Source: Granulosicoccus sp964435305
GTDB taxonomy: Bacteria; Pseudomonadota; Gammaproteobacteria; Granulosicoccales; Granulosicoccaceae
Reading direction: 5' to 3'
Assembly: GCA_964435305.1 (NCBI GenBank)
Contig: CAYSZH010000098.1
Coordinates: 1-16,949 of the forward strand
DNA length: 16,949 nt
Every line of letters starts with the position of its first letter. Positions within the stretch are counted from its first letter, which is position 1. Of the stretch, positions 5,843-13,292 are shown piece after piece. Made by a program: the position numbers and the translations under genes. The notes below the pieces were generated by a model. That model worked only from the letters and a program-made list of their open reading frames with translations, was not told where the DNA came from and made no database searches.

Positions 5843-7529
5843 CCTTTAGCAAGGCCATAGCCGATTTTTTAATGCGAGATCGTCGCGTGTTTATAAGCGC
5901 ATTCTTTACTTCAAGCAAAGAATTAGGTGGCATGCTGAAATCGGTTAGGCCAAGGCCAAGCAGAAGCCTGACCAGACGTGGGTCACCTGCCATCTCACCA
6001 CATAATGCGACTGGTATGTCCGCTTTTTTACCAGCATCGATAGTGTGTTTAATCAGTTGCAGTACGGCTGGGTGCAAGGGGTCGTACAGATAGTCCACTT
6101 GATCATCAATTCTGTCGATGGCCAGTGTGTACTGAATAAGGTCGTTAGTGCCGATAGAGAGAAAGTCTAAAGCTTCGGCAAACTGTTCGGCGGCGATAGC
6201 CGCGGCGGGTACTTCTATCATGCCGCCTATGGGCATGTTTTCATCAAACTCAATGTGCTCGTCAAGCAGTGATGCTTTCACTGAATCGATCAGTGCATGT
6301 ACCTGATACACTTCGCTTACGGTTGTCAACATAGGCAACAACATGCGCACAGGTCCGTGCTTTGATGCACGTAAAATTGCACGTAACTGCGGGACAAACA
6401 GGGCGGGCTCGTTCAGGCACAGTCGAATCCCACGCAAACCCATCGCAGGGTTATGAGCCAATGGCCACTCTTGTGGCGTGCTATTGGCCGAGGGTAGCAG
6501 CTTATCTGAACCAAGGTCGGCGGTACGGATAGTCAAAGTGGCACCCTTTAACGCACGGAGCACCTTTGTATACACCTTAAGGTGCTCTTGCTCGGTGGGT
6601 ACCGTATCGCGGTTAAGATATAAAAACTCGGTACGATACAAACCAACACCTTCTGCGTTAACACGCTTAAGTGCTTTGATATCCTCTTCAATTTCGATAT
6701 TGGCGTTGAGGTTCAGGGCGACACCATCTTGTGTTATCGCCGGTGTATCGATAAGTGAGTGCAGTTGACGCTGTTGCTGCTTTAACGATTTTTTTCGCTT
6801 GATAAGTTCATCGAGCATATCTTCGCTGGGTTCGGCCAACACCATGCCGCTCGTACCGTCAACGGTGATGGTTTCGCCCGGTTTTACATACTGGCGTATG
6901 TTATGAACACCAACTATGGCGGGTATGCCAAGGCTTCGAGCCAAAATGGCGGTGTGTGAAAGCTGCCCACCGGTTTCTGTAACAAAACCTGCAACACCGT
7001 TGTTTTGCATCACAACTGTATCGGCCGGTGTCAAGTCGTCGGCTATAACAATTTGGCCTTTCCAGTCGGTTACATCTTCAACTTTGTCGGCGGAATTTAG
7101 TGATCGCAGTACCGCGTCGATGACGTGATTGACATCGTCCATGCGGGTTGCAAGGTATTCGTCTGCCATGCTGTCGAATACTTTTGAGAGCGCCTCACGC
7201 TGCTGTTGCAGGGCCGCTTCGGCATTAATTTGTTCGCTTTTAATAATGTCGATGGGAGTCTGGCTTAACAATCCATCATCTAGCATGAGGATATGAGTTT
7301 CGATAAACGCACTCACATCGTCTGGTGCATCCTCGGGAATGCTGTCGCGGCTATCGAGTAGCGCTTTTTTAGCATTTTTGAGTGCCCGACGCAGGCGTCT
7401 GCATTCGGCCGGGATCTGTTTTTTGCTTAAGCGCCGTTCGGTCACATCCACTTGATTGCGATGCAGCAGATGCACCTCACCAATGCCGATGCCTTTGGAT
7501 ACACCTATACCGTTAAACATCAGAGCCAT
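5790..7529 (-). CDS. ptsI: Phosphoenolpyruvate-protein phosphotransferase (PTS enzyme I)
   Basis: This 579-residue protein transfers phosphate from phosphoenolpyruvate to HPr, the first step of the PTS. The swivelling domain carries the phospho-His motif GGQLSHTAILAR with His192 (His189 in E. coli). The PEP-binding barrel shows GLYRTEFL (297-304), IRTADLGSDK (334-343), GGMIEVPAAA (435-444), SIGTNDLIQY (458-467) and CGEMAGDP with catalytic Cys510. It starts directly with the enzyme I N domain and lacks the GAF domain of PtsP (EI-Ntr), so it is the ordinary enzyme I type. The ATG at 7529 has AAGGA with about eight bases of spacing. It follows ptsH by 43 bases. With no sugar permease nearby, it probably feeds the HPr/PtsN regulatory chain. 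Confidence 0.95.
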   Translation of the reverse strand: MALMFNGIGVSKGIGIGEVHLLHRNQVDVTERRLSKKQIPAECRRLRRALKNAKKALLDSRDSIPEDAPDDVSAFIETHILMLDDGLLSQTPIDIIKSEQINAEAALQQQREALSKVFDSMADEYLATRMDDVNHVIDAVLRSLNSADKVEDVTDWKGQIVIADDLTPADTVVMQNNGVAGFVTETGGQLSHTAILARSLGIPAIVGVHNIRQYVKPGETITVDGTSGMVLAEPSEDMLDELIKRKKSLKQQQRQLHSLIDTPAITQDGVALNLNANIEIEEDIKALKRVNAEGVGLYRTEFLYLNRDTVPTEQEHLKVYTKVLRALKGATLTIRTADLGSDKLLPSANSTPQEWPLAHNPAMGLRGIRLCLNEPALFVPQLRAILRASKHGPVRMLLPMLTTVSEVYQVHALIDSVKASLLDEHIEFDENMPIGGMIEVPAAAIAAEQFAEALDFLSIGTNDLIQYTLAIDRIDDQVDYLYDPLHPAVLQLIKHTIDAGKKADIPVALCGEMAGDPRLVRLLLGLGLTDFSMPPNSLLEVKNALINTRRSRIKKSAMALLKVASPEEQQQLLERINKT

Positions 7530-7572
7530 TGGAATATTCCTTGTAACTGGGCTTGCTTGGTTAAGGTTTAAG

Positions 7573-7842
7573 CTATTCGTCCTCGTCGAAGTAGCGGTTA
7601 ATTAAGTCAGTAATAGCCTCCATGGCGTCGGCCTCATCCTCGCCTTCTACATAGAGTGTTACTGTGCAGCCACAGCTGGCGGCGAGCATCATGACGCCCA
7701 TAATACTTTTGCTGTTGACACGCTGGCTGTCTTTTTCAATGTCGATGTTTGATTCAAACGTGCTGCTAAGTTTTACAAGCTTTGCGGCGGCGCGCGCGTG
7801 TAAACCAAGCTTGTTTACAATTTGAATGTCTTTCTTAATCAC
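7573..7842 (-). CDS. ptsH: Phosphocarrier protein HPr
   Basis: HPr carries phosphate from enzyme I to EIIA proteins. I place the start at the GTG at 7842, five bases after a strong AAGGAG. The upstream GTG at 7848 abuts that ribosome site with no spacing and is unlikely. With this start the protein has 89 residues and the active histidine (LGLHARAAA) is His15, while the regulatory serine (NSKSIMGVMML) is Ser46, exactly the canonical numbering. Both residues are present, so it can be phosphorylated by enzyme I and by the neighbouring HprK. The tail is acidic (YFDEDE). It lies between rapZ and ptsI; the 49-base gap to rapZ leaves no room for the mannose-type EIIA gene that some related clusters have there. 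Confidence 0.95.
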   Translation of the reverse strand: MIKKDIQIVNKLGLHARAAAKLVKLSSTFESNIDIEKDSQRVNSKSIMGVMMLAASCGCTVTLYVEGEDEADAMEAITDLINRYFDEDE

Positions 7843-7891
7843 ATTCACTCCTTACAAGACGATGGTTTTGATGCATTGATAAAATTAGTGT

Positions 7892-8755
7892 TTAACTCAG
7901 TTCTCTATGGCGCAGCGATACGTTTTCTCGTAAGTGTTGGAAATGCGCCGCCAGCATCTCGCACAAATAGACTGAGCGGTGGCGCCCGCCAGTGCACCCG
8001 ATAGATACAGTCAGGTACGCACGATTTTCCGTTTCAAACAAGGGCAGCCAACGTGCTATGTATTCCTGTATGCCGCTAAACATCGCTTGTACATCGGCCT
8101 GGTCACCAAGAAAATCAATAATGGGCTCGTCGCGGCCAGTGTATTCTCGCAATTCGGGTTCCCAGTACGGATTGGGTAAGCAACGTACATCGAACATGAA
8201 GTCGGTGCTGGCAGGCGTCCCGTGTTTAAAGCCAAATGACTGGAAGATCAACGACAGGCCGGCACGTGATTTTCCAAGCACATCTGAACTGATGATATCG
8301 CGTAGCTGATGAAGGTTGAGTGCTGAGGTTTCGATGACCAGATCAGATTCAGCCTTTACCCCTTCAAGCAATTTGATTTCTTTATCGATCGCGCTAATCA
8401 ATGGAATGTCTTTGTTACTCAAGGGGTGGCGACGACGTGTTTCGCTGAAGCGGGTAGAGAGCGTATTGCGATCGGTATCCAAAAATACGACTTCAGTTTG
8501 AACCTCTTGCAGCGCGTGCAAGCGCTTAATTAATCTTAGAAACGCGGATGCCGTGTGTTGTTCGCCCCGCATGTCAATGCCAATGGCCAGATTCTCGAAC
8601 AGGCGATTTTCATCCTGCTGCACAATTTCGAGTAAGCTCATGATCATGGAGCCTGGCAGGTTATCGATACAATAGAAGCCCTCGTCTTCGAGTGTATGCA
8701 AAGCGACACTTTTACCTGAACCTGACAGTCCGGTTATGATGATTAGACGGTTCAT
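7892..8755 (-). CDS. rapZ: RapZ-family nucleotide-binding regulator (YvcJ family)
   Basis: This 287-residue protein has the two-part RapZ layout. The N-terminal P-loop domain has Walker A GLSGSGKS (9-16). The C-terminal RNA-binding domain includes FGFKHGTP (174-181), DVRCLPNPYW (189-198) and GCTGGRHRS (253-261). The E. coli protein is an RNase adaptor that guides decay of the sRNA GlmZ and thereby sets GlmS levels for amino-sugar and cell-envelope synthesis; Bacillus YvcJ binds and hydrolyses nucleotides. Whether GlmZ-like RNAs exist in this organism is not visible here. The ATG at 8755 comes 10 bases after the hprK stop, and no strong ribosome site is seen, which suggests translational coupling. 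Confidence 0.95.
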   Translation of the reverse strand: MNRLIIITGLSGSGKSVALHTLEDEGFYCIDNLPGSMIMSLLEIVQQDENRLFENLAIGIDMRGEQHTASAFLRLIKRLHALQEVQTEVVFLDTDRNTLSTRFSETRRRHPLSNKDIPLISAIDKEIKLLEGVKAESDLVIETSALNLHQLRDIISSDVLGKSRAGLSLIFQSFGFKHGTPASTDFMFDVRCLPNPYWEPELREYTGRDEPIIDFLGDQADVQAMFSGIQEYIARWLPLFETENRAYLTVSIGCTGGRHRSVYLCEMLAAHFQHLRENVSLRHRELS

Positions 8756-8765
8756 TGTCGATGGC

Positions 8766-9728
8766 TCATGTCTGATTGATGGCTTGCGCCTGTTTTTCGA
8801 TCAGATCGTTGGTGGCGCTATAGCCACCAGATCGCAGAATATGATCGCGCACAGCCGCCTCAACTAAAACAGCAAGGTTACGGCCCGGTGCCACAGGTAT
8901 GGTGCGCTGCGGTATGCGAACGCCCAGTATCTGTCGATATTCATCAGGTTCTTCCAGTCGCAGGCCAACGATTTTCTCAAGGCTATTGTCGTAATCCGAC
9001 TGAATGACACTTTTTAGATTAATAATAAATCGCAGAATTTTGCGGCTTCGCGTGCTGGCATCACCATACATGCGAGAGATGTTGAGAACACCAAGGCCAC
9101 GTACTTCAAGAAAGTCCTGGAGTAGCGGAGGGCAGCGCCCTTCCAAAGTACCTGGTGCAATACGTCGAAATTCGGGTGCATCATCCGCCACGAGAATATG
9201 GCCACGGCTAACCAGTTCCAGCGCCAGTTCGCTTTTACCCACACTGGCTTCACCGGTAATGAGCAATCCGGTACCGTGTACATCCATTAGCACGCCATGC
9301 ACAATTTCTGATTCAACTAGTAACTGGGTGAGTCGATATCGCAGGCGTCTAAGCAATTCGCTGTAAGAGAGCTTGCTCACCCACAGAGGTATTTGCGCAT
9401 CGTTGGCGAGTGCCACAATAGGCAGCGGCGGTTGTGCATCATCGGTCACAACGAAGAGCTCACAGCTATCGTGTAAGGAGTATTCAAAGCGCTCAGGGCT
9501 TAAGTCGGTGGCGTTGGCAAAAAGCCGCGCTTCAGAGCGACCGATCAGCTGGATTCGGTTTGGGCTATTGAAATTCAGTGGCCCCAGCAAGCGTGGCCGG
9601 ACGGATGCATCTCGTTCACTGGTGAGCAGTCGGTCGCCGCCCTCATTGCCGGTTATCCAGGTAAGCTTTAAATCATCATTGAATTCGGCAAAGGCATCGC
9701 CGACGCTGAGGCGGCTTTTGTTGCTCAC
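8766..9728 (-). CDS. hprK: HPr kinase/phosphorylase
   Basis: This 320-residue enzyme phosphorylates and dephosphorylates HPr at Ser46. The C-terminal kinase domain has His144 in HGVLMDV, Walker A GEASVGKS (159-166), the acidic VADDAPEF (180-187 region), the family signature LEVRGLGVLNISRMYG (207-222) and the late PVAPGRNLAVLVE segment (278-290). The N-terminal domain (about 1-130) is the less conserved HprK part. It starts with GTG at 9728, overlapping the ptsN stop in a GTGA arrangement, so the two are translationally coupled. It is common in Firmicutes and found in only some proteobacteria, where it usually sits with ptsN and HPr as here and appears to serve regulation rather than classical catabolite repression. 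Confidence 0.95.
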   Translation of the reverse strand: MSNKSRLSVGDAFAEFNDDLKLTWITGNEGGDRLLTSERDASVRPRLLGPLNFNSPNRIQLIGRSEARLFANATDLSPERFEYSLHDSCELFVVTDDAQPPLPIVALANDAQIPLWVSKLSYSELLRRLRYRLTQLLVESEIVHGVLMDVHGTGLLITGEASVGKSELALELVSRGHILVADDAPEFRRIAPGTLEGRCPPLLQDFLEVRGLGVLNISRMYGDASTRSRKILRFIINLKSVIQSDYDNSLEKIVGLRLEEPDEYRQILGVRIPQRTIPVAPGRNLAVLVEAAVRDHILRSGGYSATNDLIEKQAQAINQT

Positions 9729-10225
9729 ACGCGGCCTTGCGCATGTTCGTCCGTTACGATCTGATCGTTATGTACTCGCTGGAACAAGGCATCAGCGTCT
9801 CCCTTTTTGAAGGAGCGTACCGATTGGCGAAAGGATTCGCTGCTAAATTGACGGGCTAAGGCGGCCAGAATCTTGAGATGCTCGTCATTACACTCTTTTG
9901 GCACGAGAAGGGCAAAAATGACGTCGACGGCCTCGCCGTCAGTGGCTTCGTAGTCGACTCCCTCGTCAAGGGTTATAAGGGCTGCCATCGGGGCGTCAAT
10001 GGCGGCTAAGCGGCTGTGAGGCAGTGCAACGCCGTGCCCGAGGGCTGTACTGCCTAATCGCTCGCGCGTCAGGAGCGCGTCGAATATGTCCATATCTGAG
10101 AGCTCTTCGTCGTCGATGCTATCAGCCAGCAATTCGGCAACCGATTGGAGCGCACGTTTCTTACTTTGTACCTGGAGCCTGCAGCTGATACGCGAAGGGT
10201 CCAAAAGTTGTGATAATTCAGTCAT
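9725..10225 (-). CDS. ptsN: Nitrogen-regulatory EIIA protein PtsN (EIIA-Ntr)
   Basis: This 166-residue PTS EIIA type 2 domain has the phospho-acceptor motif GHGVALPHSR, with His70 the acceptor (His73 in E. coli). The family strand LLVPKECNDEHLKILAALAR follows at about 107-126. EIIA-Ntr accepts phosphate from an HPr-like carrier and, by its phosphorylation state, regulates potassium transport and other targets in enteric bacteria. Targets here are unknown. The ATG at 10225 lies 111 bases after the hpf stop, across a stem-loop at 10253-10278. The end overlaps hprK by four bases. No transporter domains are attached, as expected for the regulatory form. Confidence 0.95.
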   Translation of the reverse strand: MTELSQLLDPSRISCRLQVQSKKRALQSVAELLADSIDDEELSDMDIFDALLTRERLGSTALGHGVALPHSRLAAIDAPMAALITLDEGVDYEATDGEAVDVIFALLVPKECNDEHLKILAALARQFSSESFRQSVRSFKKGDADALFQRVHNDQIVTDEHAQGRV

Positions 10226-10252
10226 TAAGCTAACACCGTGGCAATTAACAGA

Positions 10253-10278
10253 CCGGGATCCGCTGATGCAGATCCCGG
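10253..10278. promoter_or_regulatory. Stem-loop between hpf and ptsN
   Basis: CCGGGATC (10253-10260) and GATCCCGG (10271-10278) form a perfect 8-bp GC-rich stem with a 10-base loop. No T tract follows on either strand, so it is not a standard intrinsic terminator. It may be a processing or stability element, or a partial attenuator setting the ratio of hpf to the downstream pts genes. Confidence 0.5.
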
Positions 10279-10336
10279 CTTGCCTCTTTAGCGCGTTATT
10301 GTGCGCTCTTGTGCGGCGTTAGGAAAGCCTCAAGTG

Positions 10337-10672
10337 TCACACCATCAGTGATTCAGGTTCCATAACGTAGTGTTTTTCGTTTCGTCGGTGATTTTTGGCT
10401 TTTTCCTTGTGCCTGATTAGCTGTCTGTCAAGTTTGTCCATCAGCAAGTCAATGGCGGCATACATGTCTGGTTGCGTTGTGTCAGCGTAGAGTTTGTTGC
10501 CGGCGACCTGCACTGTGGCTTCGGCTTTTTGCCGGACTTTTTCTACCGATAATATGACGTGGATATCGTGAAGATTTTCGGAGTGCCGTTGCAGCCTTTG
10601 CAGTTTTTCGTCGACGTAGTTTCGCATAGAGCTGGTAACTTCAACGTGGTGTCCAGTAACGGTTAGGTTCAT
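10337..10672 (-). CDS. hpf: Ribosome hibernation-promoting factor, short form
   Basis: This 111-residue protein is a sigma-54 modulation/S30EA family member, matching short HPF. It begins MNLTVTGHHVEVTSSMRNYV, has the central VEKVRQKAEATVQVAGNKLYAD strand pair (about residues 44-65) and DMYAAIDLLMDKLDRQLIRHKEK (69-91). It lacks the C-terminal dimerisation domain of long HPF, having only about 16 extra residues. Short HPF acts at the ribosome decoding centre in stationary phase to help form 100S dimers. The ATG at 10672 has AGGAGA with a good seven-base spacing. It is normally close behind rpoN; here 853 bases intervene, so it probably has its own promoter. Confidence 0.93.
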   Translation of the reverse strand: MNLTVTGHHVEVTSSMRNYVDEKLQRLQRHSENLHDIHVILSVEKVRQKAEATVQVAGNKLYADTTQPDMYAAIDLLMDKLDRQLIRHKEKAKNHRRNEKHYVMEPESLMV

Positions 10673-11169
10673 AGATTTCTCCTGCTGTTGACATGTTGGT
10701 GCTTGTACTTAATTTCTACCACGGCCGACTGTGCAAAAGCGTCGACCTTGCAATCAGTACTGAGTTTGATCGGCGTACTGAATGTGATGTGGTTAATGGA
10801 TGAGGTACAAGCGGAAGATAGTAAGGAAGATTGCACTTCCTGAGGAAGGGCCTTTGAGATGATAAAACCTGACGTTCGTTGCGAGAGATGCTCCGAAGCG
10901 TTGGGTTGTTTATTGTAAAAACATAACTCATGCATTAAAAAACGTGCCTTCTGTTATTGGTTTTTCAAGTCTTGCTTTTTACTTTGTCTGTATTTCGTCT
11001 GTGTAACACGTTTGGCCTTGATCGCTTTTTGGCCAATTCTGCGTTCTATCGTTATCCTCAGTTAAATGAATTTAAGTTAAGTTGTTATAGTTAGTAGCGC
11101 TTGCGTTTGAGCCTTTGTTTAATCGCTTTTTCAATCGCTTAGTCTAAACAAGCTGTCTCCAATAGTTTT

Positions 11170-11246
11170 GTTGAATGACTTCAACATTATTCTTGTACCT
11201 GTGTTGAATCTTTCTTTAATTCAACCAGATTCCTTTAATTCAACCA
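11170..11246. repeat. Cluster of GTTGAA/TTCAAC motifs
   Basis: Five copies of GTTGAA or its complement occur in 77 bases. A dyad GTTGAA-TGAC-TTCAAC lies at 11170-11185. GTTGAAT at 11203-11209 pairs with ATTCAAC at 11219-11225, and a further ATTCAAC is at 11238-11244. The last two lie in a direct repeat of 14 bases, CTTTAATTCAACCA, at 11214-11227 and 11233-11246. The arrangement resembles an operator with several half-sites, or short iterons. Confidence 0.55.
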
Positions 11247-11291
11247 TGCTTATCAGGAATCTAAATTTATAGTTGACGTAAACAACGTATC

Positions 11292-11305
11292 AAACAATAT
11301 TGTTT
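11292..11305. repeat. Perfect 14-bp palindrome
   Basis: AAACAATATTGTTT is self-complementary over 14 bases in the AT-rich gap between rpoN and hpf. Candidate binding site for a dimeric regulator; function unknown. Confidence 0.4.
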
Positions 11306-11329
11306 TGTTCAAGCTCTTAATGCGTAGCG

Positions 11330-11354
11330 TTTATTGACGTTATTAGTCAATAAA
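11330..11354. repeat. AT-rich 9-bp hairpin
   Basis: TTTATTGAC (11330-11338) and GTCAATAAA (11346-11354) are perfect arms around the seven-base loop GTTATTA. No T tract follows, so it is not an intrinsic terminator. It may be an operator or an RNA structure in the rpoN 3' region. Confidence 0.45.
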
Positions 11355-11461
11355 TAAACTCCAGTTGCCAAAAAACAAGCGCAACGTTACACGTTTGTGC
11401 CAATGCATAATAACGTTAGATGCAATATCGGCGCATAGTTCGGCAAATTAAATTACCGCTT

Positions 11462-11492
11462 TATGAAAACCTGAACGGTTACTCGTTCAGGT
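11462..11492 (-). terminator. Likely rpoN terminator
   Basis: On the minus strand ACCTGAAC and GTTCAGGT (11492-11485 and 11476-11469) form a perfect 8-bp stem with an 8-base loop, running straight into TTTTCAT. It starts 34 bases after the rpoN stop codon, the right place for an intrinsic terminator separating rpoN from hpf. Confidence 0.6.
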
Positions 11493-11525
11493 ACACCGAA
11501 TAGGCAGGCGAGGAGCTACAGAGGG

Positions 11526-13100
11526 TTAGTTCAAACGTTTACGTTCGTTTGACGGCGGAATGGCCATGGATTCGCGATACTTGGCCACTGTTCTTCTTGC
11601 AACTTGAATTCCTTCTGCAACAAGCGTACTGGCGATTTTGCTGTCGCTCAGTGGCTTAGTGGCGTCTTCGGCGGCAATAAATTTACGGATCATTGCGCGT
11701 ATGGCGGTTGCAGAACATTCGCCACCGTTGGCCGTGGATACATGGCTTGAAAAAAAGTATTTAAATTCAAAGATTCCGCGCGGTGTGTGGATATATTTTT
11801 GCGTAGTGACTCGAGAAATTGTCGACTCATGCAAACTGAGCTGTTCTGCAATATCACGCAGTACCAGTGGCTTCATTGCCTCATCCCCGTACTCGAGGAA
11901 ATTTCTTTGACGCTCTACAATAGCGGTTGCGACACGTAACAAGGTCTCATTGCGGCTTTGCAGGCTTTTGATAAACCAACGCGCTTCCTGCAAATGGTTA
12001 CGTAAAAAATTATTGTCATCACTTTTGTCTGCGCGCTTGACCATGCCAGCATACAAAGAATTGATCCCAAGCTTAGGCGCAATGTCCGGGTTCAATTCAA
12101 CTCTCCAAACACCTTTAACCTTTTGAACAAACACATCAGGCACAATGTACTGATCATGATCGTTAACCAGTTGGCGTCCAGGTCGTGGATTCAGGCTGCG
12201 GATCAATGTAATGGTTTCTTGTAGTTCTTCGTCGTTAATTTTAAGTAAACGACGCAGCCGCGAGAAGTCGTGAGCCGCGAGCAGATCAAGATGATCTGTA
12301 ACGATTTTCGTAGCATTGTTGGTCGTGTCGCTTTGTGGAAGCTGCGCAAGTTGTATTGCCATACACTCGCTTGCATTGCGCGCACCACAACCTGCTGGGT
12401 CAAGGTGCTGAATCATATGAAGCACGGTTTCTACTTCGTTTAATTCAAACATGTCTTCCGGGTCGGTAAAGTCGCGGTTTAGACCGTCAAGCAAAACGTC
12501 AACCTCATCAATTAAGTACCCGTTGTCATCCACCGCATCGATCAGAGTTTCTGCGATGACTTGGTCTCTCTCTGACAAAGGTGCAAAGCGGATCTGATCG
12601 TTCAGATGATCTTGTATGCTGGTAATACCGGAATTATGGAATTCAGTGAAATCTCGTGATTCGCCGTCTGGTGCGCTACCTGTACTGATTGGTTGGGCCG
12701 ATTCGTAAACATCTTCCCAGGCGCTGTCCACTGGCAGTTCGTCTGGCATAGCTTCAGCCGACTGCTCTGTTAAGGAGGCTTCGAAAGGTTCGATCACGGC
12801 GGTGTCGTCAGCCATGGATATCGTATCGTCGTTGCTGGCTTGCGCTTCTTCTTCTTTCTTTTGTTTTTCTTCGTTGCGCTTACGCTCGCTATTTTCAGCG
12901 GCACTTTCATTGGCAGCATCGTTCTCTTTGGGTTCGCTGCCTTCATCCTCTTGCATTTCGAGCATGGGGTTGTTTTCGAGCGCGTCTTGAATCTCGGTTT
13001 GTAATTCAAGAGTTGATAGCTGCAGTAATTTGATGGCTTGTTGTAGCTGCGGTGTCATCGCCAGCTGCGTTCCCATCTTCATTTGCAACGATTGTTTCAT
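11526..13100 (-). CDS. rpoN: RNA polymerase sigma-54 factor
   Basis: This 524-residue sigma factor directs polymerase to -24/-12 promoters activated by enhancer-binding ATPases. Region I at the N terminus is typical (MKQSLQMKMGTQLAMTPQLQ, then QAIKLLQLSTLELQ). Region II (about 50-180) is long, acidic and rich in Glu/Asp/Ser, which explains the extra length compared with about 477 residues in E. coli. The core-binding and helix-turn-helix parts follow, with SLHESTISRVTTQKYIHTPRG in the C-terminal half. The diagnostic RpoN box ARRTVAKYRE is at 501-510. The ATG at 13100 has GGAAAG nearby as a modest ribosome site. It follows lptB by 192 bases, a gap with a possible promoter and an inverted repeat. 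Confidence 0.97.
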   Translation of the reverse strand: MKQSLQMKMGTQLAMTPQLQQAIKLLQLSTLELQTEIQDALENNPMLEMQEDEGSEPKENDAANESAAENSERKRNEEKQKKEEEAQASNDDTISMADDTAVIEPFEASLTEQSAEAMPDELPVDSAWEDVYESAQPISTGSAPDGESRDFTEFHNSGITSIQDHLNDQIRFAPLSERDQVIAETLIDAVDDNGYLIDEVDVLLDGLNRDFTDPEDMFELNEVETVLHMIQHLDPAGCGARNASECMAIQLAQLPQSDTTNNATKIVTDHLDLLAAHDFSRLRRLLKINDEELQETITLIRSLNPRPGRQLVNDHDQYIVPDVFVQKVKGVWRVELNPDIAPKLGINSLYAGMVKRADKSDDNNFLRNHLQEARWFIKSLQSRNETLLRVATAIVERQRNFLEYGDEAMKPLVLRDIAEQLSLHESTISRVTTQKYIHTPRGIFEFKYFFSSHVSTANGGECSATAIRAMIRKFIAAEDATKPLSDSKIASTLVAEGIQVARRTVAKYRESMAIPPSNERKRLN

Positions 13101-13164
13101 GTGCGCTTTCCAGTGTGTCTGTAGGTGGGCAATCTCGGCTCACGGTGGCCGGGACCGATTCCCG

Positions 13165-13193
13165 AATTCATGGATCGTGCCGAAGAATGTCAA
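13165..13193 (-). promoter_or_regulatory. Weak candidate promoter for rpoN
   Basis: On the minus strand a perfect -35, TTGACA (13193-13188), is followed after 17 bp by TGAATT (13170-13165), a poor -10 with 3 of 6 matches. It would start transcription about 55-60 bases before the rpoN start. The 192-base gap after lptB makes a separate promoter reasonable, but this one is tentative. Confidence 0.3.
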
Positions 13194-13222
13194 TAACGGC
13201 CCGTTTTCCACTCTGCCGCCCA

Positions 13223-13278
13223 ATTTGTAATGTTCTGGCGGTACCTCAATTATGGCCTAAGGTGCCGGGATTACAAAT
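13223..13278. repeat. Inverted repeat between lptB and rpoN
   Basis: ATTTGTAAT (13223-13231) and ATTACAAAT (13270-13278) are perfect 9-bp arms separated by 38 bases. Two GGTACC hexamers (13240-13245 and 13285-13290) lie in the same region. It could be an operator for rpoN or part of an lptB 3' structure; no T tract marks it as a terminator. Confidence 0.4.
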
Positions 13279-13292
13279 CGACTGGGTACCGT

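Larger units (their letters stand above)
10673..11525. other. 853-base AT-rich gap between rpoN and hpf
   Basis: No convincing gene is visible. An 88-codon frame (10935-10669) overlaps the hpf start by four bases, but its content is Ser/Thr-rich and unlike any family I know. The stretch from about 10936 to 11470 is strongly AT-rich. It contains a likely rpoN terminator, a 9-bp hairpin (11330-11354), a palindrome (AAACAATATTGTTT, 11292-11305) and a cluster of GTTGAA/TTCAAC repeats (11170-11246). A promoter for hpf must lie here, but I cannot point to a clear one. Confidence 0.6.

Noticed and set aside
7843..7848. HPr start at the upstream GTG
   Set aside because: The AAGGA ribosome site would touch this codon directly; the GTG six bases later has ideal spacing and gives the standard His15 and Ser46 numbering.
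10669..10935. 88-codon minus-strand frame overlapping the hpf start by four bases
   Set aside because: The four-base overlap is suggestive of coupling, but the translation is Ser/Thr-rich with no recognisable pattern and hpf has its own strong AGGAGA site inside it. Conservation in relatives would change this view.
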